DNA of 64,000 nt from Leclercia adecarboxylata (GTDB lineage Bacteria > Pseudomonadota > Gammaproteobacteria > Enterobacterales > Enterobacteriaceae), in assembly GCF_006171285.1 (NCBI RefSeq), contig NZ_CP040889.1, positions 558,001 through 622,000 of the forward strand, written 5' to 3'. Shown in pieces: positions 1-8,584 of the stretch. Below the pieces are notes generated by a model. The model ran no database searches. It saw nothing but the letters and a program-made list of their open reading frames with translations, and was not told the DNA's origin. Positions within the stretch are counted from its first letter, which is position 1, and every line of letters starts with the position of its first letter. Made by a program: the position numbers and the translations under genes.

Positions 1-2106
1 TGCATCCGCATCGGCATCAGCGTCCGCATCTGCATCCGCATCCGCATCCGCATCGGCATCAGCATCAGCGTCGGCATCGGCATCGGCATCGGAGTCAGCA
101 TCCGCGTCGGCATCGGCGTCCGCATCGGCATCGGCATCCGCGTCCGCGTCCGCGTCAGAATCTGCGTCCGCGTCCGCATCGGCGTCAGCATCCGCATCGG
201 AATCAGCATCCGCGTCAGAATCGGCGTCGGCATCGGCATCGGCATCCGCGTCAGAATCGGAGTCCGCATCAGCGTCAGCATCGGCATCGGCATCAGCGTC
301 CGCGTCTGCATCAGAATCGGAGTCCGCATCCGCGTCCGCGTCGGCATCAGCATCAGCGTCCGCATCTGCGTCAGCGTCTGCATCAGAATCGGAGTCCGCA
401 TCCGCATCCGCATCTGCGTCGGCATCCGCATCGGCATCGGCATCCGCGTCGGCGTCGGCATCTGCGTCGGCATCAGCATCTGCATCGGCGTCCGCATCGG
501 CATCCGCGTCCGCGTCAGCATCGGCGTCTGCATCAGAATCGGAGTCCGCATCCGCGTCGGCATCTGCATCAGCATCAGCGTCGGCATCGGCATCCGCATC
601 CGCATCCGCATCGGCATCTGCATCTGCATCTGCATCAGCGTCGGTGTCGGCGTCGGCGTCGGCATCAGAATCGGCATCTGCATCTGCATCTGCATCTGCA
701 TCTGCATCAGCGTCGGCGTCGGCGTCGGCGTCGGCATCAGAATCCGCGTCCGCGTCGGCATCAGCATCGGCGTCCGCATCGGCATCCGCGTCCGCATCAG
801 AATCGGAGTCCGCATCCGCATCTGCGTCAGCGTCTGCATCAGAATCGGAGTCCGCATCCGCATCTGCGTCAGCGTCTGCATCAGAATCGGAGTCCGCATC
901 CGCATCCGCGTCCGCATCGGAATCAGCATCCGCGTCAGAATCGGCATCAGCATCTGCATCTGCGTCCGCATCGGCATCAGCATCTGCATCTGCATCTGCA
1001 TCTGCATCGGAATCAGCATCCGCGTCAGAATCGGCGTCGGCATCGGCATCTGCGTCAGAATCGGCATCCGCATCAGCGTCCGCATCGGCATCAGCATCAG
1101 AGTCCGCATCTGCGTCGGCGTCCGCATCGGTATCCGCATCGGCATCGGCGTCCGCATCCGCATCCGCATCAGCGTCAGCGTCAGCGTCAGCATCGGCATC
1201 TGCATCTGCATCTGCATCCGCGTCGGCGTCGGCGTCGGCGTCGGCATCGGCGTCCGCATCAGCATCGGCATCCGCGTCAGAATCGGCGTCCGCATCGGAA
1301 TCGGCGTCGGCATCCGCGTCGGCATCGGCATCCGCGTCGGCATCGGCATCCGCGTCGGCATCGGCATCAGCATCAGCATCAGCGTCGGCATCCGCATCGG
1401 CATCGGCATCCGCGTCAGAATCGGCGTCCGCATCGGAATCGGCATCGGCATCCGCGTCGGCATCAGCATCAGCATCAGCATCAGCGTCGGCATCCGCATC
1501 GGCATCGGCATCAGCGTCCGCATCGGCATCCGCATCCGCATCCGCATCCGCGTCGGCGTCTGCATCGGAATCAGCATCCGCGTCCGCATCAGCGTCTGCA
1601 TCCGCATCGGCATCGGCATCGGCATCAGCATCAGAATCGGCATCGGCGTCGGAATCCGCATCCGCATCAGCATCAGCATCTGCGTCCGCGTCGGCGTCCG
1701 CATCCGCATCAGAATCCGCGTCAGCATCGGCATCGGCATCCGCGTCGGCATCGGCATCCGCATCGGCATCCGCGTCGGCGTCCGCATCGGCATCGGCGTC
1801 CGCATCAGCATCTGCATCTGCATCCGCATCAGCATCTGCATCGGCATCGGCATCGGCATCGGCATCGGCATCAGAATCTGCATCGGCATCGGCATCGGCA
1901 TCGGCATCAGAATCTGCATCGGCATCGGCATCGGCATCGGCATCAGAATCTGCATCGGCATCGGCATCGGCATCAGAATCTGCATCGGAATCGGCGTCCG
2001 CATCCGCGTCGGCGTCAGCGTCTGCATCAGAATCGGAGTCCGCATCCGCATCCGCGTCCGCATCCGCATCCGCGTCCGCATCAGAATCCGCGTCCGCATC
2101 AGAATC
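1..2106 (-). repeat. Hexanucleotide tract encoding (Asp-Ala/Ser)n, about 700 residues
   Basis: A strict 6-bp period (GAY GCN or GAY TCN on the minus strand) covers the first 2.1 kb. Asp (GAT/GAC) never slips out of register; the partner codon is Ala (all four codons), Ser (TCT/TCC) or, near 644 and 1129, Thr. Higher-order copies are visible: the Asp-Ser-Asp-Ser block (plus-strand agaatcggagtcc) starts at 253, 313, 385, 535, 799, 841, 883 and 2029, with 799/841/883 at exact 42-bp spacing. The agaatctgc block starts at 1873, 1909, 1945 and 1975 (36, 36, 30 bp). Mixed synonymous codons argue for an old, selected tract that also undergoes local slippage. Confidence 0.95.
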
Positions 2107-2598
2107 GTCAGTGTCGAGCAGCGTTAACTCTTCCGGGGGTTCGTCGTCGGGGAAATCAAGCCCGACCGTTGGGTAGCCCGCATTGGGGTCAACAATTTCA
2201 GCGGTAAGATCGAGCACGACGTGGGTATGTGACCCGCCGCCGCTGCCGCCTGGCTCGCCGCCAGTGTTACCGGATTGTGGACCTGCAGCTGGTGCCTCCA
2301 GGGTTTGCGTCGGGTCCTGCCCGTCGGCAATTGCCTGCTGGATGGCAGCAATATCTTGCTGCTGGGCCGCCGCGTCTGGCGTGACGACGTGCCCTGAGCT
2401 GTCCCACTGGGTGTCACGGCCCAGATCCAGCTGTTTACCGTCCGCCAGAGATAAGGTAATTGCGCCAGTCGCTCCCGTCTGGACTTGTTCTCCTTCGAGA
2501 ACGCGGTCGCCTTCGGTCAGTAAACGCTTGCTGCCGTCAGGGCTGACGGCAAATACTTGTCCGATTACGGCTTTGACGATCCCGGATACGCCACTCAT
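1..2598 (-). CDS. Giant Lap-type repeat adhesin, N-terminal part (runs off the left edge)
   Basis: The minus-strand frame stays open from ATG at 2598 to base 1 (866 codons). Residues 1-66 look like the membrane-retention module of LapA-type type I-secreted adhesins (start [18 protein letters not shown]). Residues 103-106 are PAAG, the di-alanine motif that LapG proteases cut between the alanines. After a Gly-rich linker and an acidic stretch (about 107-166), Asp occupies every second residue to the window edge, alternating with Ala, less often Ser and twice Thr. By family knowledge LapG cleavage after A104 would release the adhesin when c-di-GMP is low; lapG and lapD lie just upstream on the same strand. 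The C-terminal ligand-binding and RTX parts and any type I exporter are outside the window. The class assignment is firm; function of the Asp tract is inference. Confidence 0.88.
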   Translation of the reverse strand, partial: MSGVSGIVKAVIGQVFAVSPDGSKRLLTEGDRVLEGEQVQTGATGAITLSLADGKQLDLGRDTQWDSSGHVVTPDAAAQQQDIAAIQQAIADGQDPTQTLEAPAAGPQSGNTGGEPGGSGGGSHTHVVLDLTAEIVDPNAGYPTVGLDFPDDEPPEELTLLDTDDSDADADSDADADADADADADADSDSDADADADADADADSDADSDADADADADSDADADADADADSDADADADADADSDADADADADADADADADADADADADADADADADADADADADADADADADADADSDADADADADADADADADADSDADADSDADADADADADADADADADADSDADADADADADADADADADADADADADADADADADADADADADSDADADSDADADADADADADADADADADADADADADADADADADADSDADADSDADADADADADADADADADADADADADADADADADADADADADADADADTDADADADADSDADADADADADADSDADADADADSDADADSDADADADADADADADADADADADSDADADSDADADADADSDSDADADADADADSDSDADADADADADSDSDADADADADADADADADADSDADADADADADADADADADADADSDADADADTDADADADADADADADADADADADADADADADADSDSDADADADADADADADADADADADADADADADADADADADADADADADSDSDADADADADADADADADADADSDSDADADADADADADADADSDSDADADADADADSDADADSDADADADADADADSDADADADADADADADADADADSDADADADADADADADADADADADADADADA

Positions 2599-2798
2599 AT
2601 ATTGTCTCCCTCAATCTTTTTCTCGCCCAATTCATCCATTGCTCAGGCTCAGAATGCGAAAAGAGTATTTAATCTGTATTGATAATTCGCTGTGCAACTA
2701 TAACTACGATACGCCTTTCTGCCGCTGATTTATTGATTCAGATTCAGGTCAGAGCAGGATATTAATAGATGCCATGAATAAACAGGAATCGAAAAAGG

Positions 2799-2851
2799 TC
2801 AGCACTATCAAAATAGGGGAGTGTGAAAAATAACCCTCTATTTCGTGCTGA
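2799..2851. other. Imperfect inverted repeat between the small lap-locus gene and the adhesin
   Basis: The 279 bp between the adhesin start (2598) and the stop of the small gene (2878) hold no ORF I trust. The outer arms tcagcac (2799-2805) and gtgctga (2845-2851) and inner arms aaatag (2811-2816) and ctattt (2838-2843) can form a long interrupted hairpin. On the minus strand it lies downstream of the small gene and about 200 nt ahead of the adhesin, so it could end the lapGD transcript or be part of the adhesin leader. There is no clear U-run. Function is inferred. Confidence 0.4.
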
Positions 2852-2877
2852 TTAATTTAGTCACGTAATAATAACGG

Positions 2878-3219
2878 CTAAATAAGGCCTTCATCGTCAT
2901 CGGCAATTAATCCCTCCAGCCCACTCAGCGAGCGACGCGCCTGCGCACGGCTGGTGAGTTTGGCCTGTGCGGCTGGCGGCAGGTCGGTGATGGTGATCAC
3001 CCCTTTGCTCATCAGCACCTCGATCAGATCCTCCAGCACACGCACCATCTCAAGGTCGCTTTGCCGCAGCTGATACAGCGTGGCTTCTCGGGTATCGCGC
3101 TGGCGCAACCACTCGTCAATCTCAGGCGTACAGAGATCGTGCTGTTCCGTCATTGCGGGAAAAGGTGTCAGTTCCACCCGAATTATTCGTCTTTCCGTAT
3201 CGCGTTCTAAGTAATACAT
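2878..3219 (-). CDS. Small conserved protein of lap loci (113 aa)
   Basis: A hydrophilic 113-residue protein without signal peptide or membrane segment. It starts MYYLERDTERRI and has a central helix-rich stretch (LRQSDLEMVRVLEDLIEVL) followed by a SKGVITITDLP segment and an acidic C-terminus ending DDEGLI. From memory it resembles small proteins of about 110 residues in pseudomonads that databases label 'tryptophan synthase subunit beta like'; that name carries no demonstrated activity, and the protein is far too short to be TrpB. It lies 26 nt behind lapD and is probably co-transcribed with it. A role in adhesin localisation or LapD/LapG control is a guess from position only. Confidence 0.7.
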   Translation of the reverse strand: MYYLERDTERRIIRVELTPFPAMTEQHDLCTPEIDEWLRQRDTREATLYQLRQSDLEMVRVLEDLIEVLMSKGVITITDLPPAAQAKLTSRAQARRSLSGLEGLIADDDEGLI

Positions 3220-3245
3220 TTTCAGCCTCTCATTAGCCTTTGCGG

Positions 3246-5192
3246 TTAATTTCCACCCAGCGTACTGGCATCAGCGAAATAGCGCCCCATCGCGCCATAT
3301 AACCCCATTTTTTCGAGGGTCGCCAGTTCGCCCGCTGTTTCCACGCGCTCGGCAATTAAGGGAAGATTAATCTGGCGGGCGGCCCAGTAAATTGCCTCAA
3401 TAAACAGTTTTTTATCGTCTTCGCTGTCTATATCGCGAATATAACTGCCATCAACTTTAATCCAGGCCAGACCCCATTGCGGTAAATTGCCGATAAGGTG
3501 GAAGCGTCCTCCAAAATGCTGGATCCCCAGACGACAACCCAGCGCCTTCAGGCGACTGACCAGCACGTTCACCCGCTCGACGTCGGGCAGTTCATTCTCA
3601 TCCAGCTCAAACGTCAGCCAGTTTGCCAGTTGCGGCGCGCTTTTCAGCGGCTGCAACAGGGCGTTGAGGCTCTGGTCGTCCGCGACGCTGGCACCGCTGA
3701 TGCTGAGCGCCAGCGGGCGCGGCGATTTTGCCAGCTCACCCAGGGTCTGCTGGAGCATCACGATGTCCATGCGACGGCTGAGGTCGAGGCGGTGGATCCA
3801 CGGCATAAAGCGCCCCGCTGGCACCAGTTCGCCCTCCTCGGTTTTGATGCGGGCGAGGATCTTATGGTGCAGCACCACATGCCGGTTATTGCACTCGTAA
3901 ACCGGCTGCGAGAAGAGCTCGAAGCCACCGCGGGTCAGCACCGCATCAAGACGGGTGTACCAGCTGTGATGATCCTCTTCGCTCCCGGTATCCGCTGCGG
4001 TATCGGGCGTGGCAAAGATGCGCATCTCGGTTTCGGCTCTCGCCAGCGCCTGGTCCGCCTGGGTCAGAACCGCCTGCGGGGTATCGCCAACGTTAAACGG
4101 CACCAGCGCGAAGTGCGCCACCGGCGTCACGTCGCTCATGCCCATCTCAGAAAGCGCCTTCAGCTGCGTGCTGAGGGTGTTGCGCAGATTATCGAGATCC
4201 TGGCCCAGGATCTGCGGGGCGATAATGGCAAACTCCCCGCCGCGCACGCGGGCTAAAAAGCCCTCGTTGTGGAAATAGTTGCGCTGCAGGCCGCTCAGAA
4301 TATCCGCCACCGCCACCAGCAGCTGGTCAGATTTGGCTCCGCCAAGACGCTGGTTCAGGCCCATCAGATCCTGCACCCGCAGCAGCATAATATGACCGGC
4401 AGCGTTCTCTTCATCGCTCAGGCGAGACTGCAACTGCATGTCAAATGCCCGGCGGTTGCTCAGGCCGGTCAGGCTGTCGTGATAGGCCTCCTGACGCAGC
4501 GCTTCGGTGCGCCGGGCCTGCTCGCTGAATAATACCTTGAGCTGCGTCACCATCATGTTGGTGGCATCCACCACCCGGCGCAGTTCGGGGGTTTTCGGCA
4601 ACGCCTGAATGTTGAGGAACTCGCGACGGCAGATAGCCATCGCCTGTCCGGCAATATAGTTAAGCGGACGCAGGGCGCGGCTTAACATCAGCGTAGCCGC
4701 CAGCACAAACAGCAGGCTGCAGCCGATCAGCCATAAAAAGCTGGCGACGATGCTGTTCCACAGGCGGGCCAGGGCGAACATCGGATGGCTGACCACCTCC
4801 ACCCGGGCGGCCTGGGTCCAGCCCCGCATCACAATGGCATCGCCTTCACCGGGGCTGAGGTTCACCATCCGCACAAACCACTGCGGCACGCGGGTGCTCT
4901 GGGGAATGTCGCTGCGCTCGAAGATCGGTTTATTGGTTTGAATGTCCACCACGCGAATGCGATAGAAATAGCCGCTGTCGAAGATGGAGTTCACCATCAG
5001 CTCGGTCATGGTCGGATCGTCGATATGGGTCGTCAGGGAGAGGCCCAGCGCCGTCGCCGCGTCCTGCGCGTGGGCGCTGAGCTGATTGCGGTACTGATCC
5101 CGTGAGCTTTCCAGGGTAACGAAAAAGTTGCCGCAGAAAATGACGAGCGTAAATAAACAGATGCCTATCAGTAGCTGTTTATAAAGAGACAT
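3246..5192 (-). CDS. lapD: LapD, c-di-GMP receptor controlling LapG
   Basis: Inner-membrane c-di-GMP effector of 648 aa. Order: TM1 about 7-27, periplasmic domain about 28-148, TM2 about 149-172, HAMP, GGDEF-like (about 240-395), EAL-like (about 415-645). Both enzymatic signatures are degenerate: RGGEF at 317-321 and KIL at 444-446 in place of EAL, as I recall for Pseudomonas LapD, which binds c-di-GMP without making or cutting it. The periplasmic GW-TQA-R-EVVSHP segment carries Trp125, at the position of the residue that contacts LapG in Pseudomonas. Bound c-di-GMP would let LapD sequester LapG and keep the adhesin on the surface. The start has an AGGATAGG upstream and lies 9 nt after lapG. 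Confidence 0.92.
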   Translation of the reverse strand: MSLYKQLLIGICLFTLVIFCGNFFVTLESSRDQYRNQLSAHAQDAATALGLSLTTHIDDPTMTELMVNSIFDSGYFYRIRVVDIQTNKPIFERSDIPQSTRVPQWFVRMVNLSPGEGDAIVMRGWTQAARVEVVSHPMFALARLWNSIVASFLWLIGCSLLFVLAATLMLSRALRPLNYIAGQAMAICRREFLNIQALPKTPELRRVVDATNMMVTQLKVLFSEQARRTEALRQEAYHDSLTGLSNRRAFDMQLQSRLSDEENAAGHIMLLRVQDLMGLNQRLGGAKSDQLLVAVADILSGLQRNYFHNEGFLARVRGGEFAIIAPQILGQDLDNLRNTLSTQLKALSEMGMSDVTPVAHFALVPFNVGDTPQAVLTQADQALARAETEMRIFATPDTAADTGSEEDHHSWYTRLDAVLTRGGFELFSQPVYECNNRHVVLHHKILARIKTEEGELVPAGRFMPWIHRLDLSRRMDIVMLQQTLGELAKSPRPLALSISGASVADDQSLNALLQPLKSAPQLANWLTFELDENELPDVERVNVLVSRLKALGCRLGIQHFGGRFHLIGNLPQWGLAWIKVDGSYIRDIDSEDDKKLFIEAIYWAARQINLPLIAERVETAGELATLEKMGLYGAMGRYFADASTLGGN

Positions 5193-5201
5193 GGCCCTAT
5201 C

Positions 5202-5894
5202 CTATTCATTAATTACAAATCCTTCTGCACGCATTCGGGTGAGAAGATCCTGCCAGCGGGAGAGCCTTTTGCTGTCACCCACGCGTTTGTTGCCGCCGGA
5301 CTGCGGCAGCCACAGCCCTTCGCCGTTAAACGCATAAACCGGAAGCAGGTCGGTTCGCTGTGTGGCCGGCAAGATGGCGGTTTTCAGATTATCCAGAACC
5401 AGCGGGATCGCCGTGGGGGTGGAATACCATGTCACCACCATGTGCGCCTGGTTCAGTTCAAGTGCCTTAACATAGGTAATACGTAACTGGTTTGCCGGAA
5501 CGCCCATTTCGCGCAGGGTGAAATATTTCGCCAGCGCAAAGTCCTCGCAGTCCCCTGCCCCCTTACGTAAAAACTCAATCGGCGTGGCCCAGTAATCCTG
5601 CTGCTTCCAGACGACGATATCATCGCGAAACGCCATGCGGGCGTTAAAAAACTGGTTAACCCGGTTTAGCCTGTCCTGGATCGATCCCTGAGACGGCTGC
5701 TTAAGCAACGCGGCCCACTCGTCAATCCGCTGCCGGGCGGCCGGGGTCGCCGGGCCATAAAGCCGTTCGGTACGGGTGCTGATGGCGCTGAAATCCCACC
5801 CGGCGCCAAGCCCGGGGGAGATAATCAGCAATACCACCAGCCAGAGCGACAGCCAGCGTCGACAGCTCACGAAACGGGAACGAGAAAGCCGCAT
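5202..5894 (-). CDS. lapG: LapG, periplasmic transglutaminase-like cysteine protease
   Basis: A 230-aa protein with an N-terminal hydrophobic export segment (about 14-31) and the bacterial transglutaminase-like cysteine proteinase fold. The putative triad is C116 (in GAGDCEDFALAKY), H151 (NQAHMVV) and D168 (LVLDNL), spaced almost as in Pseudomonas LapG. The acidic residues around C116 fit the calcium site known in the family. The substrate would be the PAAG motif of the adhesin at the left of the window. It lies 9 nt from the gene before it and 9 nt from lapD, so the three are almost certainly one operon. Confidence 0.93.
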   Translation of the reverse strand: MRLSRSRFVSCRRWLSLWLVVLLIISPGLGAGWDFSAISTRTERLYGPATPAARQRIDEWAALLKQPSQGSIQDRLNRVNQFFNARMAFRDDIVVWKQQDYWATPIEFLRKGAGDCEDFALAKYFTLREMGVPANQLRITYVKALELNQAHMVVTWYSTPTAIPLVLDNLKTAILPATQRTDLLPVYAFNGEGLWLPQSGGNKRVGDSKRLSRWQDLLTRMRAEGFVINE

Positions 5895-5903
5895 GGCGCT
5901 GGC

Positions 5904-7565
5904 TTACTTCTCGCCTGACCGGGCAAGCCAGCGCTTAAGGTACGCGACATAGCCGGAAAGGTAGTGCTCAACGTCGTCGATCCGCACCCGGTAGCTATGG
6001 TGACGAATGAAAAAGCTGCCGACAATGCGTGGCGGATTTTTGAAGAACATCGCCAGTTCCGGCCAGAAAAAGCCGTTCGCCAGATAGCGGGCGCGGGTCT
6101 CCAGCGCCTCGTTGAATACCGCCATATCAAAGCCCGCCAGCAGATGCTTATGCGGCGATGTTTCAAGCCGCGCAATCATCCCCGACGCCGCCATCATCAG
6201 CTCCAGCAGGGTGGGATACGTGGTGACGCGGTTCTGCACGAAGTCGAGGTGGTCGCGCACGTTATCCAGCCCAAACTGATAGTAGCGCTCCAGCGGCCGG
6301 TAGAGCGTCAGCTCGTTGACGCAGTAGCTGAGCCAGTGATCGTGGGCCTGCCAGTGCTTTTGCGCAATAAAATGATCCATCGCCCGCTCGACCATCTCCA
6401 GCCAGCGCGGGGCCTGAGTCAGGCCGTAAAGACGCATCAGGGCAAACGCCGCTTCACCGTCGTAATAGATAATGCGGTGCGCCGCCTTCAGGGAGAGATC
6501 CCCGGCGTTCAGCACGTGGACAAACCCGCCCGTCTTACGGTCCTGCATATAGCCGATCCCGTTCGCCAGCCGCGCCATCTGCGCCAGATACTGATTATCG
6601 CCGGTCAGCTCGCTGTATTTCGCCATCGCCAGAATGCACACCGCGTTGCCGCCAAGCTTAATTTCATCCCCGGTATCCACCAGGAAATCGGCGTCACTGC
6701 CATCGGGGAGCCGGTAAGTGCGAATAAAGCTGCGGCAAAGATCCTGGAGCGCCCGTTCGATGGCCGCCCGTTGTTCCGGCTGCTGCGTCACCTCCCACCC
6801 TTCAAGTAGCGCATAGGTGGAGCTGGCGTGACGCAGGGCGTTATAGGTCGGAATAGCGCGATCGAAGCAGGGGAACCAGCCGTACTGGTAGCGCCCGGAA
6901 GGGGTAATCTGGCGTGCGAGATAGTCGGTGGCGGAGGCGATCATCGGCTCCAGCGCCGTCGCCTGCCAGTCGGGAAGCTGGCGGTAGCCGCTGTTACGCC
7001 CGGTCGATTCGATGGGCAGCAGCCGCTCGCCGTCGCAAAACAGCGCCTGGGTGGTAAAGCGCCAGATCGTCTGGTCAGGCTGCTCCGGCCATGTCAGCAG
7101 CGCGCCGAAGCGGCGGCGGGAGAAATGGGCCAGGTTGTTGGCATTGGGCGTGGCGACGCCGTGGTCGCCGTGGTAGAGCAGCGCGTTGGCCGCAATCTCC
7201 TGCTCCAGTATCGCGTAGCGAAACGCCGGATCCAGGCTCAGGCCAAAGCGAAAATAGTTACGTTTGGTTTTGGCTAAACGCGCCTGCAGGTTATCCCAGC
7301 GCAGGGCCTGTACTTTATCGACAAGATCTACCCGCAGCCAGCAAACCTCGGTGCCGCTCTTTCGCTGCCACTGCTGCAGCGCCTGTGCGCCCTGCTGCCA
7401 GGCCTGATCGAAGGTGTCGCCGCACCCCTGCACAATATGCGCACGGCTCTGGCTGTCGGAAGCACTAAAAAAGATCGCCCAGGCGGGGCAGATCGACGGT
7501 TTGGGCGCGACGTCCAGCAATTCCATCGCCGGGCGGGTTTGCGCCAGTAATTGGCTGAGCGGCAT
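5904..7565 (-). CDS. Six-hairpin (alpha/alpha barrel) glycosidase-like protein, first gene of the lapGD operon
   Basis: A 553-aa protein without an evident signal peptide, so probably cytoplasmic. The region from about 250 to 500 has the pattern of (alpha/alpha)6-barrel carbohydrate enzymes: [62 protein letters not shown]. Some databases may call relatives poly(glycerol-phosphate) glucosyltransferases; I cannot confirm that. I chose ATG 7565 because CAGGAG stands 6 nt upstream; the open frame extends to 7637 without a better site. It ends 9 nt before lapG and is divergent from the Mur-ligase/CapA operon, which links the adhesin switch to some polysaccharide or glycopolymer. Substrate unknown. 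Confidence 0.72.
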   Translation of the reverse strand: MPLSQLLAQTRPAMELLDVAPKPSICPAWAIFFSASDSQSRAHIVQGCGDTFDQAWQQGAQALQQWQRKSGTEVCWLRVDLVDKVQALRWDNLQARLAKTKRNYFRFGLSLDPAFRYAILEQEIAANALLYHGDHGVATPNANNLAHFSRRRFGALLTWPEQPDQTIWRFTTQALFCDGERLLPIESTGRNSGYRQLPDWQATALEPMIASATDYLARQITPSGRYQYGWFPCFDRAIPTYNALRHASSTYALLEGWEVTQQPEQRAAIERALQDLCRSFIRTYRLPDGSDADFLVDTGDEIKLGGNAVCILAMAKYSELTGDNQYLAQMARLANGIGYMQDRKTGGFVHVLNAGDLSLKAAHRIIYYDGEAAFALMRLYGLTQAPRWLEMVERAMDHFIAQKHWQAHDHWLSYCVNELTLYRPLERYYQFGLDNVRDHLDFVQNRVTTYPTLLELMMAASGMIARLETSPHKHLLAGFDMAVFNEALETRARYLANGFFWPELAMFFKNPPRIVGSFFIRHHSYRVRIDDVEHYLSGYVAYLKRWLARSGEK

Positions 7566-7680
7566 TTGTACTCCTGATAACGCCTGAGGAAACCCTGTCA
7601 GAAAAATCTTAATCGATGATACCATTATGTATGACAAGATGTGTATTCTGTATGTCTATTGTTTCTCCCGGGGCGGTGTT
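7566..7680. promoter_or_regulatory. Divergent promoter region between the two arms of the surface locus
   Basis: About 115 bp separate ATG 7565 (minus) from the likely TTG start at 7681 (plus). The stretch is AT-richer than the flanking genes and must hold both promoters unless one arm is driven from elsewhere. I cannot pick confident -35/-10 pairs by eye. Confidence 0.4.
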
Positions 7681-8580
7681 TTGAGTCGATGTTTCGCGGT
7701 ATGGATCCTGCTGCTGGTCAGCGTTTTTGCTTACGCTGATACGCCGCTGCTGTGGAACCAACCGGCCTCCCGACAGCACTGCCCGACCGGTAACGATGCC
7801 CTGTGGGTGCGCACCCCTAACGGCAACGCCTGTATGCGCTATTTCAGCGCAGGAAACCTTCAGGCCGCCCCGCTGGTGGTGGTGATACTGAAAGGCGATC
7901 GCGTCTCGCAGATTGAGCGCCCACCCGAATCCATCCCCGGCAATACCGCAGCCGATCAGCGCCGTCAGGCCCGGGCCATCCTGCGCCAGACCGGGTTGCC
8001 CACGATTATTATCGCCCGCCCCGGCACCTACGGCTCCAGCGGTAACCATTATCACCGTCGTCAGGCTGAAGAGTTCCAGGCGATAGATGCCGCCCTCGAT
8101 GCCATCAAGGCTCGCTACGGTATCCAGCGCTTTATTCTGAGCGGACACAGCGGGGGCGCAACCGCCGCGTCGGCACTGTTAGCCACCGGTCGCCGGGATA
8201 TCGACTGCGCGGTGCTTACCTCCGGCGCCTGGGGAATACTGGAGCGGGCGCAGCGCATCCGCCAGCGGCGCGGTGAAGCCCCTGCCCCTGGGCTGGACAA
8301 TACCGGACTTCCTCACCCCTGGGACCCGCTCGACCATATCAGCGGGATCGCCGCCGATCCCTTCCGGCTGATCCTGGTGATCGGTAATCCGCAGGATCGC
8401 ACTACGCCTTTCGATCTGCAGGCACGCTTTGCCGCTGCGCTGCGCGAGCACGGCCATCGGGTGGAACTGCTCGAACGCCCCGCCGTCCCGCCGCACTACC
8501 ACGATCTGAAGGGTAACGCCGGGATCACCGCCATTCATCTTTGTCCGCTACGCGGATATGCCGCAAAAAATCAGGAATAA
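7681..8580 (+). CDS. Exported alpha/beta hydrolase of the polymer arm
   Basis: An alpha/beta-hydrolase-fold protein with nucleophile motif GHSGGAT (Ser157 counted from the TTG start). Beta strands surround it (LVVVIL, PTIIIARPG, RFILSGHSGG) and there is a late Asp and a C-terminal His (PHYHDLKG). With TTG 7681 the protein starts with a clean signal peptide, SRCFAVWILLLVSVFAYA, cut before DTPLLW, and a GGGGCGG lies upstream. The frame is open back to ATG 7627 and ATG 7639, but those starts add an unlikely [12 protein letters not shown] extension and lack a good ribosome site. Four Cys suggest disulfides in the periplasm. It likely acts as esterase, lipase or peptidase on the locus product; the substrate is not deducible. 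Confidence 0.75.
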   Translation: MSRCFAVWILLLVSVFAYADTPLLWNQPASRQHCPTGNDALWVRTPNGNACMRYFSAGNLQAAPLVVVILKGDRVSQIERPPESIPGNTAADQRRQARAILRQTGLPTIIIARPGTYGSSGNHYHRRQAEEFQAIDAALDAIKARYGIQRFILSGHSGGATAASALLATGRRDIDCAVLTSGAWGILERAQRIRQRRGEAPAPGLDNTGLPHPWDPLDHISGIAADPFRLILVIGNPQDRTTPFDLQARFAAALREHGHRVELLERPAVPPHYHDLKGNAGITAIHLCPLRGYAAKNQE

Positions 8581-8584
8581 GCTC

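Noticed and set aside
1-2106. CRISPR array or satellite-like non-coding repeat
   Set aside because: The period is 6 bp with no spacers, and one frame stays open for the whole length.
644-2176. 510-aa plus-strand frame of Ser-Ala-Ser-Glu repeats
   Set aside because: It is the complement of the Asp-Ala tract. The minus frame has a proper start, retention module, LapG site and operon context; the plus frame has none and its non-repeat end is arbitrary.
2183-2728. 181-aa plus-strand frame over the adhesin N-terminus
   Set aside because: Antisense shadow of the retention module; no ribosome site and no family resemblance.
3498-4256. 252-aa plus-strand frame inside lapD
   Set aside because: Antisense to conserved GGDEF/EAL-like sequence; composition is typical of a shadow frame.
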